A stretch of DNA of 64,000 nucleotides from Desulfospira sp963664655 (GCA_963664655.2 CAXXHM010000001.1:806001-870000), one strand, 5' to 3'; counted from the stretch's first letter, positions 1-9,069 are shown. The notes: a model not told the origin generated them from the letters alone. Made by a program: numbers and translations.

Positions 1-2
1 AT

Positions 3-1580
3 CATGATCTGTTTCTGGTAGAGGCAAAGACCGGCCACATCGTGTATTCCGTATCCAAGGAGGTGGATTACGGCACCAGCCTGCTTACAGGGCCCTATGC
101 CGATACCCATGTTGCCAAAATTTTTAAAGCGGCGGCCGCCGCTGAAAAGCCCGCCATATTTTTTAGCGACTTTGCCATGTATCCGGTCTTCTTCAACCGC
201 GAAGCCGCCTTTATTGCGGCCCCCATCTTTGAAAACAAATCCGTCATCGGGATCATTATTTTCCAGATTCCGGTGGACCGTATCAACCATATCATGACCA
301 GCGGCCACCAGTGGCAGAGCGTCGGGCTTGGCAAAAGCGGAGAAAGCGTCCTGGTAGGCCCGGACTTAAAATTTCGCTCCAATTCAAGACATCTGTTCGA
401 GAAACCCGAGGTTCTCAAACAACAGCTTTCAGACATGGGGGTAGAGCCCCAGGTCATTGACCGGGCCAGACAGCTCAATACCGCCATCGGCACCCTGTCC
501 TATGACATCCCCATTGTCAGCGAGGCCCTGCAGGGGAAAAGCGGGGTTAAACTGACCCTGGATTACCGGGGCGTTTCCGTTCTGGCAGGGTATGCCCCCC
601 TTGACACACTGGGCACGCGGTGGGCCATCATCACAGCCATTGATGAAGATGAAATTTTTAAGGCCTTCTTCAGCCTCAGACAGGCCATGATTTTTCTCGG
701 GGTTATCGGCATTGTCGCCGTGCTGGCGGTAGGGGGCTATCTGGCCCGCTCCATCAGCCGGCCCTTAAACGAGGTTATCGGTGTATTATCCTCTTCTTCG
801 GCCCAGATCACCACCTCTATCACCGAGCAGGAATCTGTGGCCCGGCAGCAGGCCAGTGCGGTCCAGGAAACCAACGCCACCATGGAGGAGCTTGGCACCT
901 CCAGCAAACTGTCCTCTGAACAGGCCCAGGCGGCCGCGGCCGGCTCCCAGCAGGTCCTGGACCTTTCCGAGGAAGGCCGGGAAAAGATGGAAGACATGGT
1001 GCTTGGAATGGATACCTTAAAAGAAAAAGTGGATGATATTGCCAAACAGATTCTTCACTTATCAGAACAGACCGGCAAAATCGGGGACATCACCAACCTG
1101 GTCTCGGATTTTGCCAATGAAACCAAAATGCTGGCCATGAACGCGGCCGTGGAAGCGGTTCGCGCCGGGGAACACGGCAAAGGATTTTCCGTGTTATCCG
1201 TGGAAATCAGAAAACTGGCCGATGAAAGCAAGCGGTCTGCGGAACGGATCAACGCCCTGGTGGCTGAAATTCAGAAAGTCACCAATGCCACGGTCATGGC
1301 CACGGAAGAAGGCACCAAAAACGTCAACCGGGGGGCAGAACTGGCCAGGGCCACATCCGAAACCTTTCAAAATGTCAGCACGGCCATTGGCGAGGCGGCC
1401 CGGAACACCACACAGATTGCCTTAAATGTTCAGCAGCAGGCCATTGCCGTAAAACAGGTGGTGGAAGCCATGGGAACCCTGAACCAGGGGGCCAAGGAAA
1501 CCTCTTCGGGCATCGGCCAGGTCAAGGCCGGGATTCAGACCCTGAACGACGCTGCCCGGACTTTAAAGGAGATGGTTTAA
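3..1580 (+). CDS. Methyl-accepting chemotaxis protein, 5' end outside window
   Basis: This is a chemoreceptor that passes ligand signals to a CheA kinase. The frame is open to the left edge (codons from base 3 read HDLFLVEAKTGHIV), so the GTG at 42 is not the real start and the N-terminus is missing. About 200 residues of Cache-like sensory region are followed by a membrane helix near base 690 (MIFLGVIGIVAVLAV), a short HAMP-like RSISRPLNEV stretch, and a cytoplasmic coiled-coil signalling domain whose hairpin tip reads MLAMNAAVEAVRAGEHGKGF, close to the MCP consensus. No C-terminal NWETF-type tether for CheR/CheB is seen. The cheA-like gene follows after 74 bp, so the two are probably partners. 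The family is certain; the ligand is unknown. Confidence 0.93.
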   Translation, partial: HDLFLVEAKTGHIVYSVSKEVDYGTSLLTGPYADTHVAKIFKAAAAAEKPAIFFSDFAMYPVFFNREAAFIAAPIFENKSVIGIIIFQIPVDRINHIMTSGHQWQSVGLGKSGESVLVGPDLKFRSNSRHLFEKPEVLKQQLSDMGVEPQVIDRARQLNTAIGTLSYDIPIVSEALQGKSGVKLTLDYRGVSVLAGYAPLDTLGTRWAIITAIDEDEIFKAFFSLRQAMIFLGVIGIVAVLAVGGYLARSISRPLNEVIGVLSSSSAQITTSITEQESVARQQASAVQETNATMEELGTSSKLSSEQAQAAAAGSQQVLDLSEEGREKMEDMVLGMDTLKEKVDDIAKQILHLSEQTGKIGDITNLVSDFANETKMLAMNAAVEAVRAGEHGKGFSVLSVEIRKLADESKRSAERINALVAEIQKVTNATVMATEEGTKNVNRGAELARATSETFQNVSTAIGEAARNTTQIALNVQQQAIAVKQVVEAMGTLNQGAKETSSGIGQVKAGIQTLNDAARTLKEMV

Positions 1581-1583
1581 CCG

Positions 1584-1640
1584 CAGCTGTTCGCTGTTAG
1601 ATATGAGGCAACGGCAAAAGGATAGCGGCTAACAGCTAAT
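1584..1640. repeat. TTAGC-heptamer inverted repeat
   Basis: Degenerate copy of the dispersed heptamer family. The left side carries AGCTGTTCGCTGTTAG and the right side AGCGGCTAACAGCTAAT, which can pair. It fills the gap between the receptor gene and cheA. Confidence 0.6.
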
Positions 1641-1654
1641 CCAGGAAATATAAA

Positions 1655-3937
1655 ATGATCAATGATCCGGAATTGCGCGATATATTCAAGGTAGAGTCCA
1701 ACGAGCGGCTGGAAAATATGGATAACGGCCTGCTGACCCTGGAAAAGAACCCTGAAGATGCGGAAACACTCAAAGCCATGTTCCGCGAGGCCCACAGCCT
1801 AAAAGGATCATCCCGCATGCTGGGTGAAGAACGGCTCGAAAAGGTGGCCCATGTGTTTGAAGATCTGTTGGGAATGGCCACCAAAGGCGAGATACAGTTT
1901 ACCCCGGAGATTGTGGATGAGCTGTTTGCCGGGGTGAGCGGCATGCGCCAGTTAGCCGATGAGGTGGTGGAAAATATTGAAAACAGCCCGGTGGATGTGG
2001 AGGCCCTGGTGAACGCCCTTAAGGCCTTGAGCCGGCCCAAGAAGGAACCGTCCGGTATTGACCTGGATATGGGGGCACCGGCCCGGAACTTGGAAACGCC
2101 CCTTAAGGCCGGGGCTGAATCCGAACTTAAGGAAAATCTGCCTGAAAAACAGCCGGAAGAAGCCCACCCCGTATCTGAAAACCAGTCATCACCCGAGGTC
2201 CCCTCCCAAAAATCCAAACCGGCCAAAGCCGAACCGGCTTACCGGGTGGATACCATCCGGGTGGACACCCAAAAATTAGACCGGCTCATCAATCAAACCG
2301 GCGAGCTTGCCGTTATCCGGACACGGCTGCGCCAGCGGCTCCAGGATGCCGGCAACCTGATGGAATTATGGCAGGACCTGGAAAGGGCCTTGTACCGTTT
2401 CAGCCATCTGCCGGGATTAGGTCAGGCCATCCATGATCTGCCGGCAGAGCTGGCCCAGATGGTTCAGGCCATGCAGCAGAACCTGTATGAAGACAACACC
2501 GAGCTCGAACTGGTGGCCAGGGATCTTGAAGACGGGGTAAGGCACTTAAGGCTGCTGCCCCTGTCCACCATATTTAACCTGTTCCCGCGCATGGTCCGTG
2601 ACCTGACCCGGACCCTGGACCGGACCGTGGCCCTAAAGATAACCGGGGCGGACACCACGGTTGACAAGCACATCCTGGAACAGATTAAAAATCCGCTGAC
2701 CCATATGGTCAGAAATGCCGTCCACCACGGGCTTGAATCCCCTAAAACCCGGATGAAAAACCGGAAAGACCCCACCGGGGTCCTGCGCCTGAACGCCTTT
2801 AAGACCGCCACCCATGTGATCATTGAAGTCATTGACGACGGCCGGGGAATTGACCTTGATGCGGTCCGGGCCAAGGCCGTGGCCAATAACCTGCTCCGGG
2901 CCGATGAGGCCAAAGAGGCGGACAAAGCCCAGCTGCTTTCCCTGATTTTCAAGTCCGGATTCACCACCAGCAAAATGATCACGGATATTTCCGGACGGGG
3001 CGTCGGGCTTGATGTGGTGGCCAGCGAGGTATCCCAGCTCAAAGGGACCATTGACGTGGACACCACCCCGGGAAAGGGGTGCTCCTTTACCATCCAGCTG
3101 CCCATCAGCCTGACCACCTCAAAGGTGTTCATCATCCGGATCCAGGACCAGCAGTTTGGGATTCCCGTGGATTTTGTCAAACAGGTCCGGCAGATTAAGA
3201 AAGAGGATATCTTCAATGATAACGGCCGGGCTGCCATTAATATGGACCAGTCACCGGTCTCTGTTGTCCCTTTGGCCTCGCTGCTGGAAATCAATGCGCC
3301 CCATCCCGGGTACGGCCCCTGTATCATTCTTAAAAGCGGTCCGGACCGGCTCGGGATTCTGGTTGATGAAATTGAGGATGAACTTGAAGTGGTGGTCAAA
3401 CCCCACGGCAATCTGCTCAAACAGGTGCGCAATATTTCAGGGTCCACCATTCTGGGCACGGGCAGTGTCTGCACCGTCCTGGACCCGCCGGACCTGGTCA
3501 GGACCGCCCATACCCTGGGCAGTACCGGCCTGATACTTCAGGATGAAGAAACAGCAGAGGACCGGGAAAAAACGGCCAGACACGTCCTGTTAGTGGAGGA
3601 TTCCATTACCACCCGGACCCAGGAAAAACGGATTCTGGAGGCCGCCGGTTTTGAAGTCACCACGGCAGTGGACGGCCTGGACGGCTGGACCAAACTTTCC
3701 AACCGAATTTATGATGCCGTGGTCTCCGACATTGAGATGCCGAATTTAGACGGGCTTAACCTGACCCGGCGAATCCGGGAACACGAGCAGTTTCAAACCC
3801 TGCCGGTGATCCTGGTGACCTCCCTGTCCAAGGATGAGGACCGGCGGAAAGGCCTGGAGGTGGGCGCCAATGCCTATATCTCCAAACCCAGTTTTGACCA
3901 GAGTACCTTAATCGACACATTGGAAAGGCTCATCTGA
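1655..3937 (+). CDS. cheA: CheA-type chemotaxis histidine kinase with C-terminal receiver
   Basis: Chemotaxis-family histidine kinase fused to a response regulator, 760 residues. Domains in order: N-terminal Hpt with the phosphoryl-accepting motif EAHSLKGSSRMLG near residues 47-59; a proline-rich linker to about 195; the P3 dimerization helices (from RLINQTGELAVIRTRL); the HATPase with N box NPLTHMVRNAVHHG near 346, DDGRGID near 394 and GRGVGLDVV near 447; a CheW-like P5 domain to about 620; and a receiver from 641 with acceptor Asp in VSDIEMPNLDG. The fused receiver is typical of alternative chemosensory pathways and may act as a phosphate sink or output. The ATG at 1655 is preceded by CCAGGAAATATAAA. 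It works with the adjacent receptor and the downstream CheB. No CheW, CheR or free CheY gene is in the window. Confidence 0.95.
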   Translation: MINDPELRDIFKVESNERLENMDNGLLTLEKNPEDAETLKAMFREAHSLKGSSRMLGEERLEKVAHVFEDLLGMATKGEIQFTPEIVDELFAGVSGMRQLADEVVENIENSPVDVEALVNALKALSRPKKEPSGIDLDMGAPARNLETPLKAGAESELKENLPEKQPEEAHPVSENQSSPEVPSQKSKPAKAEPAYRVDTIRVDTQKLDRLINQTGELAVIRTRLRQRLQDAGNLMELWQDLERALYRFSHLPGLGQAIHDLPAELAQMVQAMQQNLYEDNTELELVARDLEDGVRHLRLLPLSTIFNLFPRMVRDLTRTLDRTVALKITGADTTVDKHILEQIKNPLTHMVRNAVHHGLESPKTRMKNRKDPTGVLRLNAFKTATHVIIEVIDDGRGIDLDAVRAKAVANNLLRADEAKEADKAQLLSLIFKSGFTTSKMITDISGRGVGLDVVASEVSQLKGTIDVDTTPGKGCSFTIQLPISLTTSKVFIIRIQDQQFGIPVDFVKQVRQIKKEDIFNDNGRAAINMDQSPVSVVPLASLLEINAPHPGYGPCIILKSGPDRLGILVDEIEDELEVVVKPHGNLLKQVRNISGSTILGTGSVCTVLDPPDLVRTAHTLGSTGLILQDEETAEDREKTARHVLLVEDSITTRTQEKRILEAAGFEVTTAVDGLDGWTKLSNRIYDAVVSDIEMPNLDGLNLTRRIREHEQFQTLPVILVTSLSKDEDRRKGLEVGANAYISKPSFDQSTLIDTLERLI

Positions 3938-4038
3938 TACCGGATTTATTGTAAAAAAAAGGAATCAACCGCCGGTTAAAACCCATTGCGTGCCACAGTC
4001 AGGTTTCAATCCATAACAAAACAGGAAAGGAGAAGCGG

Positions 4039-4218
4039 ATGGCTCAAAAGCTGATACAGTACTATGAAGAGGCCAAAAAATTAGGCGGCACAAAAGCCCG
4101 GATGCGGCTGGCGTTGCTGACCTGCATGCCGACAAACGTGGCAATGGCTGAGCCGGATTCGCCCGAGAACATAAAAAAATTCGAAGAGGCGATGAAGGAA
4201 CTTAGGAAAGAATTCTAA
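4039..4218 (+). CDS. Small protein of 59 residues, function unknown
   Basis: Short gene reading MAQKLIQYYEEAKKLGG at its start, ending in a charged helical stretch FEEAMKELRKEF. It has a strong ribosome binding site (AGGAAAGGAGAAGCGG) and lies 18 bp before the next gene's start, which has its own AAAAAGGAGA site. Composition is helical and soluble, with no membrane segment. I do not recognise a family. Its position in front of two V4R-like genes suggests co-expression with them. The good ribosome binding site and tight spacing support it as a real gene. Confidence 0.65.
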   Translation: MAQKLIQYYEEAKKLGGTKARMRLALLTCMPTNVAMAEPDSPENIKKFEEAMKELRKEF

Positions 4219-4236
4219 AAAAAAAAGGAGACAACC

Positions 4237-4767
4237 ATGGCGACAGTGATCAGAAATACAGTCAAATATGACCATTGCTTTGTCCGGAATACAAAGCGAC
4301 ATCTGATCAACGGGATACAGTCGGTGCTGCATTGCCACCACTACACGGCATTATACACCCAGCTGGCGCTGGATGCGGGCGAGACAGAACTGCTCAAGGC
4401 GTGCGCACGGGAATCCATGCGCCAGGTCCTGGACAAGTACTTTTCGGATAACCCGCAGATTGCCTCGGTTCAGGAAAAAATCGAGATCGCCTGCCAATAC
4501 TACGCTCTGGTGGGGTTAGGGACCATGAGGGTGAATTTTCTGGGGGACTTTAGCGGAGAAGTGGAGTTGCTGTCTTCCCACACCGATGACGGCTGGATCA
4601 AAAAATGGGGCGTCTATGACAAGCCGGTGAACTATATCAGCGCAGGCTTTATCGAGGCCATGTTTGAAAGCGTTCTCAAGATGCCCGAAAGATCGTTCAA
4701 TGCAGTGGAAACACAAAGTATTGTGACGGGTGACCAGACATCAGTATTCAAAATCACGAGGACATAA
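4237..4767 (+). CDS. V4R-like sensory domain protein (first of pair)
   Basis: Soluble 176-residue protein. Its C-terminal third (GFIEAMFESVLK ... FNAVETQSIVTGDQTSVFKI) has the layout of the V4R (4-vinyl reductase) small-molecule-binding domain: a helix, then a strand with a polar turn and GDxxxxF. The usual ligand-pocket cysteine position reads Thr/Ser here. A CHHY motif near residue 34 and a CQYY motif near 88 give several Cys/His residues that could hold a ligand or metal. V4R domains are known as effector-binding modules of regulators. The role here is inferred to be signal sensing for the surrounding Che proteins. The assignment is from pattern only. The gene is spaced 3 bp from the next one, so they are one operon. 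Confidence 0.6.
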   Translation: MATVIRNTVKYDHCFVRNTKRHLINGIQSVLHCHHYTALYTQLALDAGETELLKACARESMRQVLDKYFSDNPQIASVQEKIEIACQYYALVGLGTMRVNFLGDFSGEVELLSSHTDDGWIKKWGVYDKPVNYISAGFIEAMFESVLKMPERSFNAVETQSIVTGDQTSVFKITRT

Positions 4768-4770
4768 ATC

Positions 4771-5373
4771 ATGGCCATAGACAGAAAAAAAATCATTGAC
4801 CAGATGTCGCAGATCGACATCCTCCCGGATGAAAACGGTATTATCGAGGGGTATAATGTGCTGATGACCCAGATGCCCACAACTTTCTGGAACGGATTTG
4901 CTGAACGGCTGACCTCTAAGACATCGGCCGATATGCTCGAAGCCAAGGAATACCTGCTTTACAACGCAGCCCATGAATGCGGCTATCACACCGGCTACGG
5001 GATTATCTCTTCCGATGAATGGCATGCCGTGGTAAAGCCCATGGTGGAAAAAATGCCCGAGGATGTCCTGCACGGCGCCTTTGCGGTTTTCACTGCCTGG
5101 GGCTGGGCTGACTCGGAAATCATTGAACTGGTGCCCGGGGAAAAAATGATCGCCCGGGCCTATGATTATTACGAAGCCGACATTGCCAGATACGGCCGGT
5201 CCGGGAAATTGAGTACCTACATGATTGCCGGCGTGTGTGCGGGGTTCATGGAACTGGCCTACGCCGGGCCATACGACCCTGAGGGCAGGCCCATCGGCAC
5301 CTTTGAGTGCAAACAGGTCAAAGGGATAGAATGCGGCGACGCCTATGCAGAATTTGTGGTGACCAGGGCATAG
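4771..5373 (+). CDS. V4R-like sensory domain protein (second of pair)
   Basis: Soluble 200-residue protein starting 3 bp after the first V4R-like gene, with GAGG upstream of its ATG. The C-terminal part (GVCAGFMELAY ... FECKQVKGIECGDAYAEFVV) matches the V4R signature better than its partner and keeps two cysteines (ECKQ and IECGD), the residues that often line the pocket in this fold. The N-terminal half has an ECGYHTGYG motif. The two proteins are similar in layout but not close copies, so they could form a heterodimeric sensor. Ligand unknown. Placed between cheA and cheB, a role as a soluble input to the chemosensory system is a reasonable inference. Confidence 0.62.
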   Translation: MAIDRKKIIDQMSQIDILPDENGIIEGYNVLMTQMPTTFWNGFAERLTSKTSADMLEAKEYLLYNAAHECGYHTGYGIISSDEWHAVVKPMVEKMPEDVLHGAFAVFTAWGWADSEIIELVPGEKMIARAYDYYEADIARYGRSGKLSTYMIAGVCAGFMELAYAGPYDPEGRPIGTFECKQVKGIECGDAYAEFVVTRA

Positions 5374-5453
5374 TGAATCAGCCGTGATTCCCGGCAGGCC
5401 GGGGAATAAAATACGCCGGCCTGCCGGTGCCGGCCCCACTGTGAGGTTCAGGG

Positions 5454-6605
5454 ATGAAAAAGTGCATATATTTGAATAACGCCGCCACGACCTATCCCAA
5501 ACCTGAGCCGGTGCTCAAAGCGATTTTTGCCCTTTTGGGGGAACCGCCGTGTCACCATGCGCGCACCGGGTTTGACAACCATTCGGTGGATATTGTCGAT
5601 GAATGCCGGCGGCAGCTGGCCCTTCTTTTTAACGCGCCTGATCCAAGCCGCATTGCCTTTTCATCGGGGTCTACGGAATCCCTGAACCTGGCTGTCAGCG
5701 GGCTGAACCTGGATGGGAAACACGTCATCACCACAGCGGTTGAGCATAATTCGGTATTGCGCCCCCTTAAAACCATGGAACAGGCCGGACGAATCACCCT
5801 GTCCATTGCCCCCTGCAACCCTTACGGGCTGGTATCTCCCGAAAGCATACAGGAAGCCATAACACCAGATACCGGTGCTGTGGTGGTCAACCACTGCTCC
5901 AATGTGACGGGAATGGTCAACGATATTCAGGCCATGGGAGCTGTCATTCGACAGCACGGCATCCCCTTTATTGTGGACGCGTCCCAGAGCGCGGGCGTAT
6001 ACCCGGTGGATGTGCAAAAGGCCCATATCGATATCCTGGCCTTTACCGGCCACAAATCCCTTTACGGCATCCAGGGCATTGGCGGGGCTTATATCAGGGA
6101 AGGCCTCGAATTGACGCCGTTAAAGGCAGGGGGGACCGGCGTGCGCAGCGACTATATGCTTCAGCCCGAAACCGTTCCCATGCGTTATGAGGCCGGTACC
6201 CAGAACCTGCCCGGCATTTGCGCTTTATATGAAGGCGTGCGGTATGTCCGGGAAACCGGCCTGGACCACATCCGCTTAAGAAAGGAATCACTGGTCCTGA
6301 AAATGCGGCAGGGGCTGGCCCAGAGCGGGATGGTCACGCTGTTTCCCGATAACGGGTGTGACGCCAAAACAGCCGTATTCTGCTTTACCGTCACCGGCAT
6401 GGGCCCTTCGGATATCGGGTATATCCTGGAAAACAATTTTAACATTGTGGTGCGCTCAGGGCTGCACTGCGCACCGCTCATCCACAAGAACATCGGGACA
6501 TTTCCGGAAGGCTCGGTCCGGGTCAGCCCCTCCCATTTCACCACGGATGACGACATAGCGGGATTTGCCCATGCCATGGGTCAGGTAGTGCAAATGGTGA
6601 AATGA
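5454..6605 (+). CDS. Cysteine desulfurase family protein (class V aminotransferase)
   Basis: PLP enzyme of 383 residues that would release sulfur (or selenium) from cysteine. It starts YLNNAATTYPKP; the PLP lysine is Lys201 in FTGHKSLYG, VEHNSVLRPL supplies the conserved His, and the persulfide cysteine is Cys339 in RSGLHCAPLIHKNIGT. The GLHCAPLxH form and the small size resemble the stand-alone cysteine-desulfurase-like subfamily rather than IscS or NifS. No IscU-like scaffold is nearby. The next gene overlaps its stop by 4 bp (ATGA), implying translational coupling. Its place inside a chemosensory cluster is odd and its sulfur acceptor is unknown. Confidence 0.88.
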   Translation: MKKCIYLNNAATTYPKPEPVLKAIFALLGEPPCHHARTGFDNHSVDIVDECRRQLALLFNAPDPSRIAFSSGSTESLNLAVSGLNLDGKHVITTAVEHNSVLRPLKTMEQAGRITLSIAPCNPYGLVSPESIQEAITPDTGAVVVNHCSNVTGMVNDIQAMGAVIRQHGIPFIVDASQSAGVYPVDVQKAHIDILAFTGHKSLYGIQGIGGAYIREGLELTPLKAGGTGVRSDYMLQPETVPMRYEAGTQNLPGICALYEGVRYVRETGLDHIRLRKESLVLKMRQGLAQSGMVTLFPDNGCDAKTAVFCFTVTGMGPSDIGYILENNFNIVVRSGLHCAPLIHKNIGTFPEGSVRVSPSHFTTDDDIAGFAHAMGQVVQMVK

Positions 6606-6892
6606 CCATGCAAGTCATTGACATCAAACCTGTGGAAGATTGTTTTGACGGGTCCATGATATCGGAATTGAGGCTTTCGCAAGAAATTACCAAAGAACTG
6701 ATCTTCTCACTCGGCCAAGATGGGGATGTCCAGTATTTTGCCCACTTTGCCAGGCCGTTTTTTAAAATCCGGATCCCTGGGGTTTATGATGTAAAAGGGA
6801 TTGAAGGGAATAATACCATGCGGGTGCATTTGAAGAATCCGGGACGATATTCACTGGAGACCTTCATTGAAAACCTTGAAAATATGGTATAA
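6602..6892 (+). CDS. Conserved small protein coupled to the desulfurase gene, function unknown
   Basis: Protein of 96 residues (or 94 from the second ATG at 6608) reading MTMQVIDIKPVEDCFDG. It overlaps the desulfurase stop by 4 bp. There is one cysteine near the N-terminus, a basic central part (FARPFFKIRIPGVYDVKGIEGNN) and an amphipathic C-terminal helix. No family is recognised. The overlap suggests it is made with the desulfurase in a fixed ratio and could be its sulfur acceptor or a regulator, but nothing in the sequence proves this. Confidence 0.7.
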   Translation: MTMQVIDIKPVEDCFDGSMISELRLSQEITKELIFSLGQDGDVQYFAHFARPFFKIRIPGVYDVKGIEGNNTMRVHLKNPGRYSLETFIENLENMV

Positions 6893-6957
6893 AATACCCA
6901 TATTTGCGGACTTAAGGTTGACCGGAACCCATTACCCCACACACTGGAAAGGTTCTT

Positions 6958-8001
6958 ATGATTACGGTTTTTATTGTAGATGACTCAAGCTTGATGCATA
7001 AAGCGCTCAAGAAAATTCTTGATCCCGAGCCTGATATTGACATTGTCGGAACCGCAACCAACGGCCGGGAGGCTTTGGAGAAAATCCCCGGTTTAAAGCC
7101 CCGGGTGGTCATAACAGACCTGCTCATGCCGGTGATGGACGGTTTTGAACTGGTCAAAGAACTGATGCAGTCCCACCCTGTCCCCATACTGGTGGTCAGT
7201 GCGGTGGTCACCCCGGACATTACCCGGGGCGAGACATTCCGGATACTGGAAATGGGGGCCATGGATATCCTGCCCAAGCCCGGCATGGGGACAGAAGAGG
7301 ACAATCTTATCTGGAAAAGGCAGCTCATCAATAAAATCAAAGTATTATCCGGGGTGATGCCCATTACCCGGCGGTCGGCTTCAGGCCGTTCTTTTCAGGC
7401 ACCGGCCCCACTGAAAACACCCCCTGTCATCCCTGATGCCTCAGTTCAGGAGATTGTCTGCATCGGCGCCTCCACCGGGGGGCCCATTGCATTAAAGGAA
7501 ATTTTTTCCAGCCTCCCGGGCAGCTTTGCCTATCCCGTCTGCTGTGCCATGCACATTTATGAAGGCTTTACCGAAGAACTGATCAGCTGGCTGAGGTCCT
7601 ATGCCCACCTTAAAATCGTCAAAGCCCGGAACCACCACCCCCCTGAGCCCGGATATATTTACTTTCCCGAGGACAACACCCACCTGACCTTTGATGGCGG
7701 GGGCCGGTTCATCCTTACCCCTTCCATATCCACAGACCTGCATAAACCCAGTGTGGACCTTTTATTTCAAACAGCGGCCCGGGCCTTTGGCCCCAGACTG
7801 ACCGCGGTGCTCCTGACCGGAATGGGGCGGGACGGGGCCCAGGGCTTACTGGAAGTCAAAAATGCCGGGGGCCGGACCATGGCCCAGAACGAAGCCTCCT
7901 GCGTGGTCTTCGGCATGCCCAAAGAGGCCATCCAGCTCGGGGCGGCCCAGCATGTCCTGTCTATATCCCAGATTATCAGCCAGCTGCTGCTGTTGGGCTG
8001 A
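6958..8001 (+). CDS. cheB: CheB protein-glutamate methylesterase
   Basis: Removes methyl groups from chemoreceptor glutamates and/or deamidates glutamines, which sets adaptation. 347 residues, normal length. Receiver domain 1-120 with acidic pair Asp8-Asp9 and acceptor Asp54 (TDLLMPVMDG); linker to about 160; methylesterase domain with catalytic Ser172 (IGASTGGP), His199 (CAMHIYEG) and Asp292 (TGMGRDGAQG), all present. The ATG has GGAAAGG seven bases upstream. The lack of cheR nearby means its counterpart lies outside the window. It ends the chemosensory run that starts with the truncated receptor. Confidence 0.96.
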   Translation: MITVFIVDDSSLMHKALKKILDPEPDIDIVGTATNGREALEKIPGLKPRVVITDLLMPVMDGFELVKELMQSHPVPILVVSAVVTPDITRGETFRILEMGAMDILPKPGMGTEEDNLIWKRQLINKIKVLSGVMPITRRSASGRSFQAPAPLKTPPVIPDASVQEIVCIGASTGGPIALKEIFSSLPGSFAYPVCCAMHIYEGFTEELISWLRSYAHLKIVKARNHHPPEPGYIYFPEDNTHLTFDGGGRFILTPSISTDLHKPSVDLLFQTAARAFGPRLTAVLLTGMGRDGAQGLLEVKNAGGRTMAQNEASCVVFGMPKEAIQLGAAQHVLSISQIISQLLLLG

Positions 8002-8463
8002 CCGCCGCGTCATTATTTTTAACGCACCAGAATTACAGGGATAGTCTGGAGTGATCATCCGTACCGAAAATCGAGGTTGCCTTGGAGGTAGTCCTCACTG
8101 CCCAAAAGTTTAAAAGCACTGAGCTTTTTTTTAACGTTATCGCAGGTCCTGGAATAAAACCCGTCGAGGATGATACCATACCTGTCAGGGGGTATTCTGT
8201 ATGGAGAAATGTGTAAAACATGTGGACACCTGGTTTGGCTGAATGATGAAAATGGATTGGGCTTACAACTCTCAGAAGAGGGCGTACAGGCATTCCCAAG
8301 TCAGTTTATAAACCGTGGATACTTTTTGCCCGGGGGTATTTTAACCGGGGCCAGGTGAGACTGGAGACAAAGCTCTGCTTGACAGGGGAATATGGATTCG
8401 GTTAAGGGTGCCCTGAACAGAATTTACATTTTATTGACAGGATTTTAACCATAGGATAATCAA
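8002..8463. other. Intergenic stretch without a convincing gene
   Basis: About 460 bp between cheB and yaeQ. It holds a short plus-strand frame (ATG 8209 to stop 8358) that begins MCKTCGHLVWLND with a CxxC pair, and just before it a different frame reading AGPGIKPVEDDTIPVRGYSV that stops at 8217. The two could be halves of one frameshifted gene, but there is no family match and no ribosome binding site. Probably decayed coding sequence; confidence is low. Confidence 0.35.
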
Positions 8464-9000
8464 GTGGCCCTTAACTCCACCATTTTTAAAGCAAATATCA
8501 CCCTGGCCGATGTGGAACGAAATGTTTACGATACCTTGAACCTTACCCTTGCCCAGCATCCTTCTGAATCGGTTGAGCGCATGATGGCAAGAGTGATCGC
8601 ATTCTGCATGAATGCCACTGAAACCCTGACCATGACCCGAGGGCTTTCCACTGTGGAGGAGCCGGATATATGGGAGAAAACCCTGGATGGCAGAATTGCC
8701 CTCTGGGTCGAGGTGGGAGAACCTTCCTTTGACCGGATCAAAAAGGCCGTACGGCTCTCTTCTGCGGTGCGGGTATATTCCTTTAACCTCAAGTCAGACA
8801 GCTGGTGGGAGAAGGAAGGGGAAAAGTTCCAGGGGTTAAGTGCGGAGGTCTTTCAGCTCCAATGGAAAGGCATACAGGAACTGGCTGAATTGGCCAACAG
8901 GACAATGGACCTTTCCGTTACGGTTTCAGACGGTGTTATTTATGTTTCCGGGAATACCGGGGAGTGTGAAATTTCCTGGAAGCCCCTTAAGACGAATTAG
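8464..9000 (+). CDS. yaeQ: YaeQ family protein
   Basis: Soluble protein of 178 residues, the normal length for YaeQ. The start MALNSTIFKANITLADVERN and the motifs HPSESVERMMARVIAFC, LTMTRGLSTVEEPDIWEK and DRIKKAVRLS follow the family pattern. YaeQ has a PD-(D/E)xK nuclease-like fold and its biochemical role is unsettled; it can suppress loss of the RfaH antiterminator in enteric bacteria. The start is a GTG with AGGATAATCAA before it. It stands alone, convergent with the flavoprotein gene and separated from it by a palindrome. Confidence 0.9.
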   Translation: MALNSTIFKANITLADVERNVYDTLNLTLAQHPSESVERMMARVIAFCMNATETLTMTRGLSTVEEPDIWEKTLDGRIALWVEVGEPSFDRIKKAVRLSSAVRVYSFNLKSDSWWEKEGEKFQGLSAEVFQLQWKGIQELAELANRTMDLSVTVSDGVIYVSGNTGECEISWKPLKTN

Positions 9001-9025
9001 CCGGGGCAAGGGTCTGGCGTAATCA

Positions 9026-9069
9026 GGGGACACCTTACTTAATTATTTGGAATTATGTAAGGTGTCCCC
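9026..9069. repeat. GGGGACACCTTAC palindromic repeat
   Basis: Perfect 13-bp inverted repeat (GGGGACACCTTAC / GTAAGGTGTCCCC) with an 18-nt AT-rich loop, between two convergent genes. Similar GGTGTCCCC palindromes occur in many Gram-negative genomes and are often linked to REP-associated tyrosine transposases (general knowledge; no transposase is present here). It may also act as a bidirectional transcription end. Confidence 0.75.

Noticed and set aside
2464..3474. 336-codon minus-strand frame inside cheA
   Set aside because: Shadow of the cheA frame, rich in Ser/Arg/Pro as expected from the complement, with no family pattern.
8170..8358. Small CxxC protein frame before yaeQ
   Set aside because: No ribosome binding site and a stop-interrupted frame before it; listed only as possible decayed sequence.
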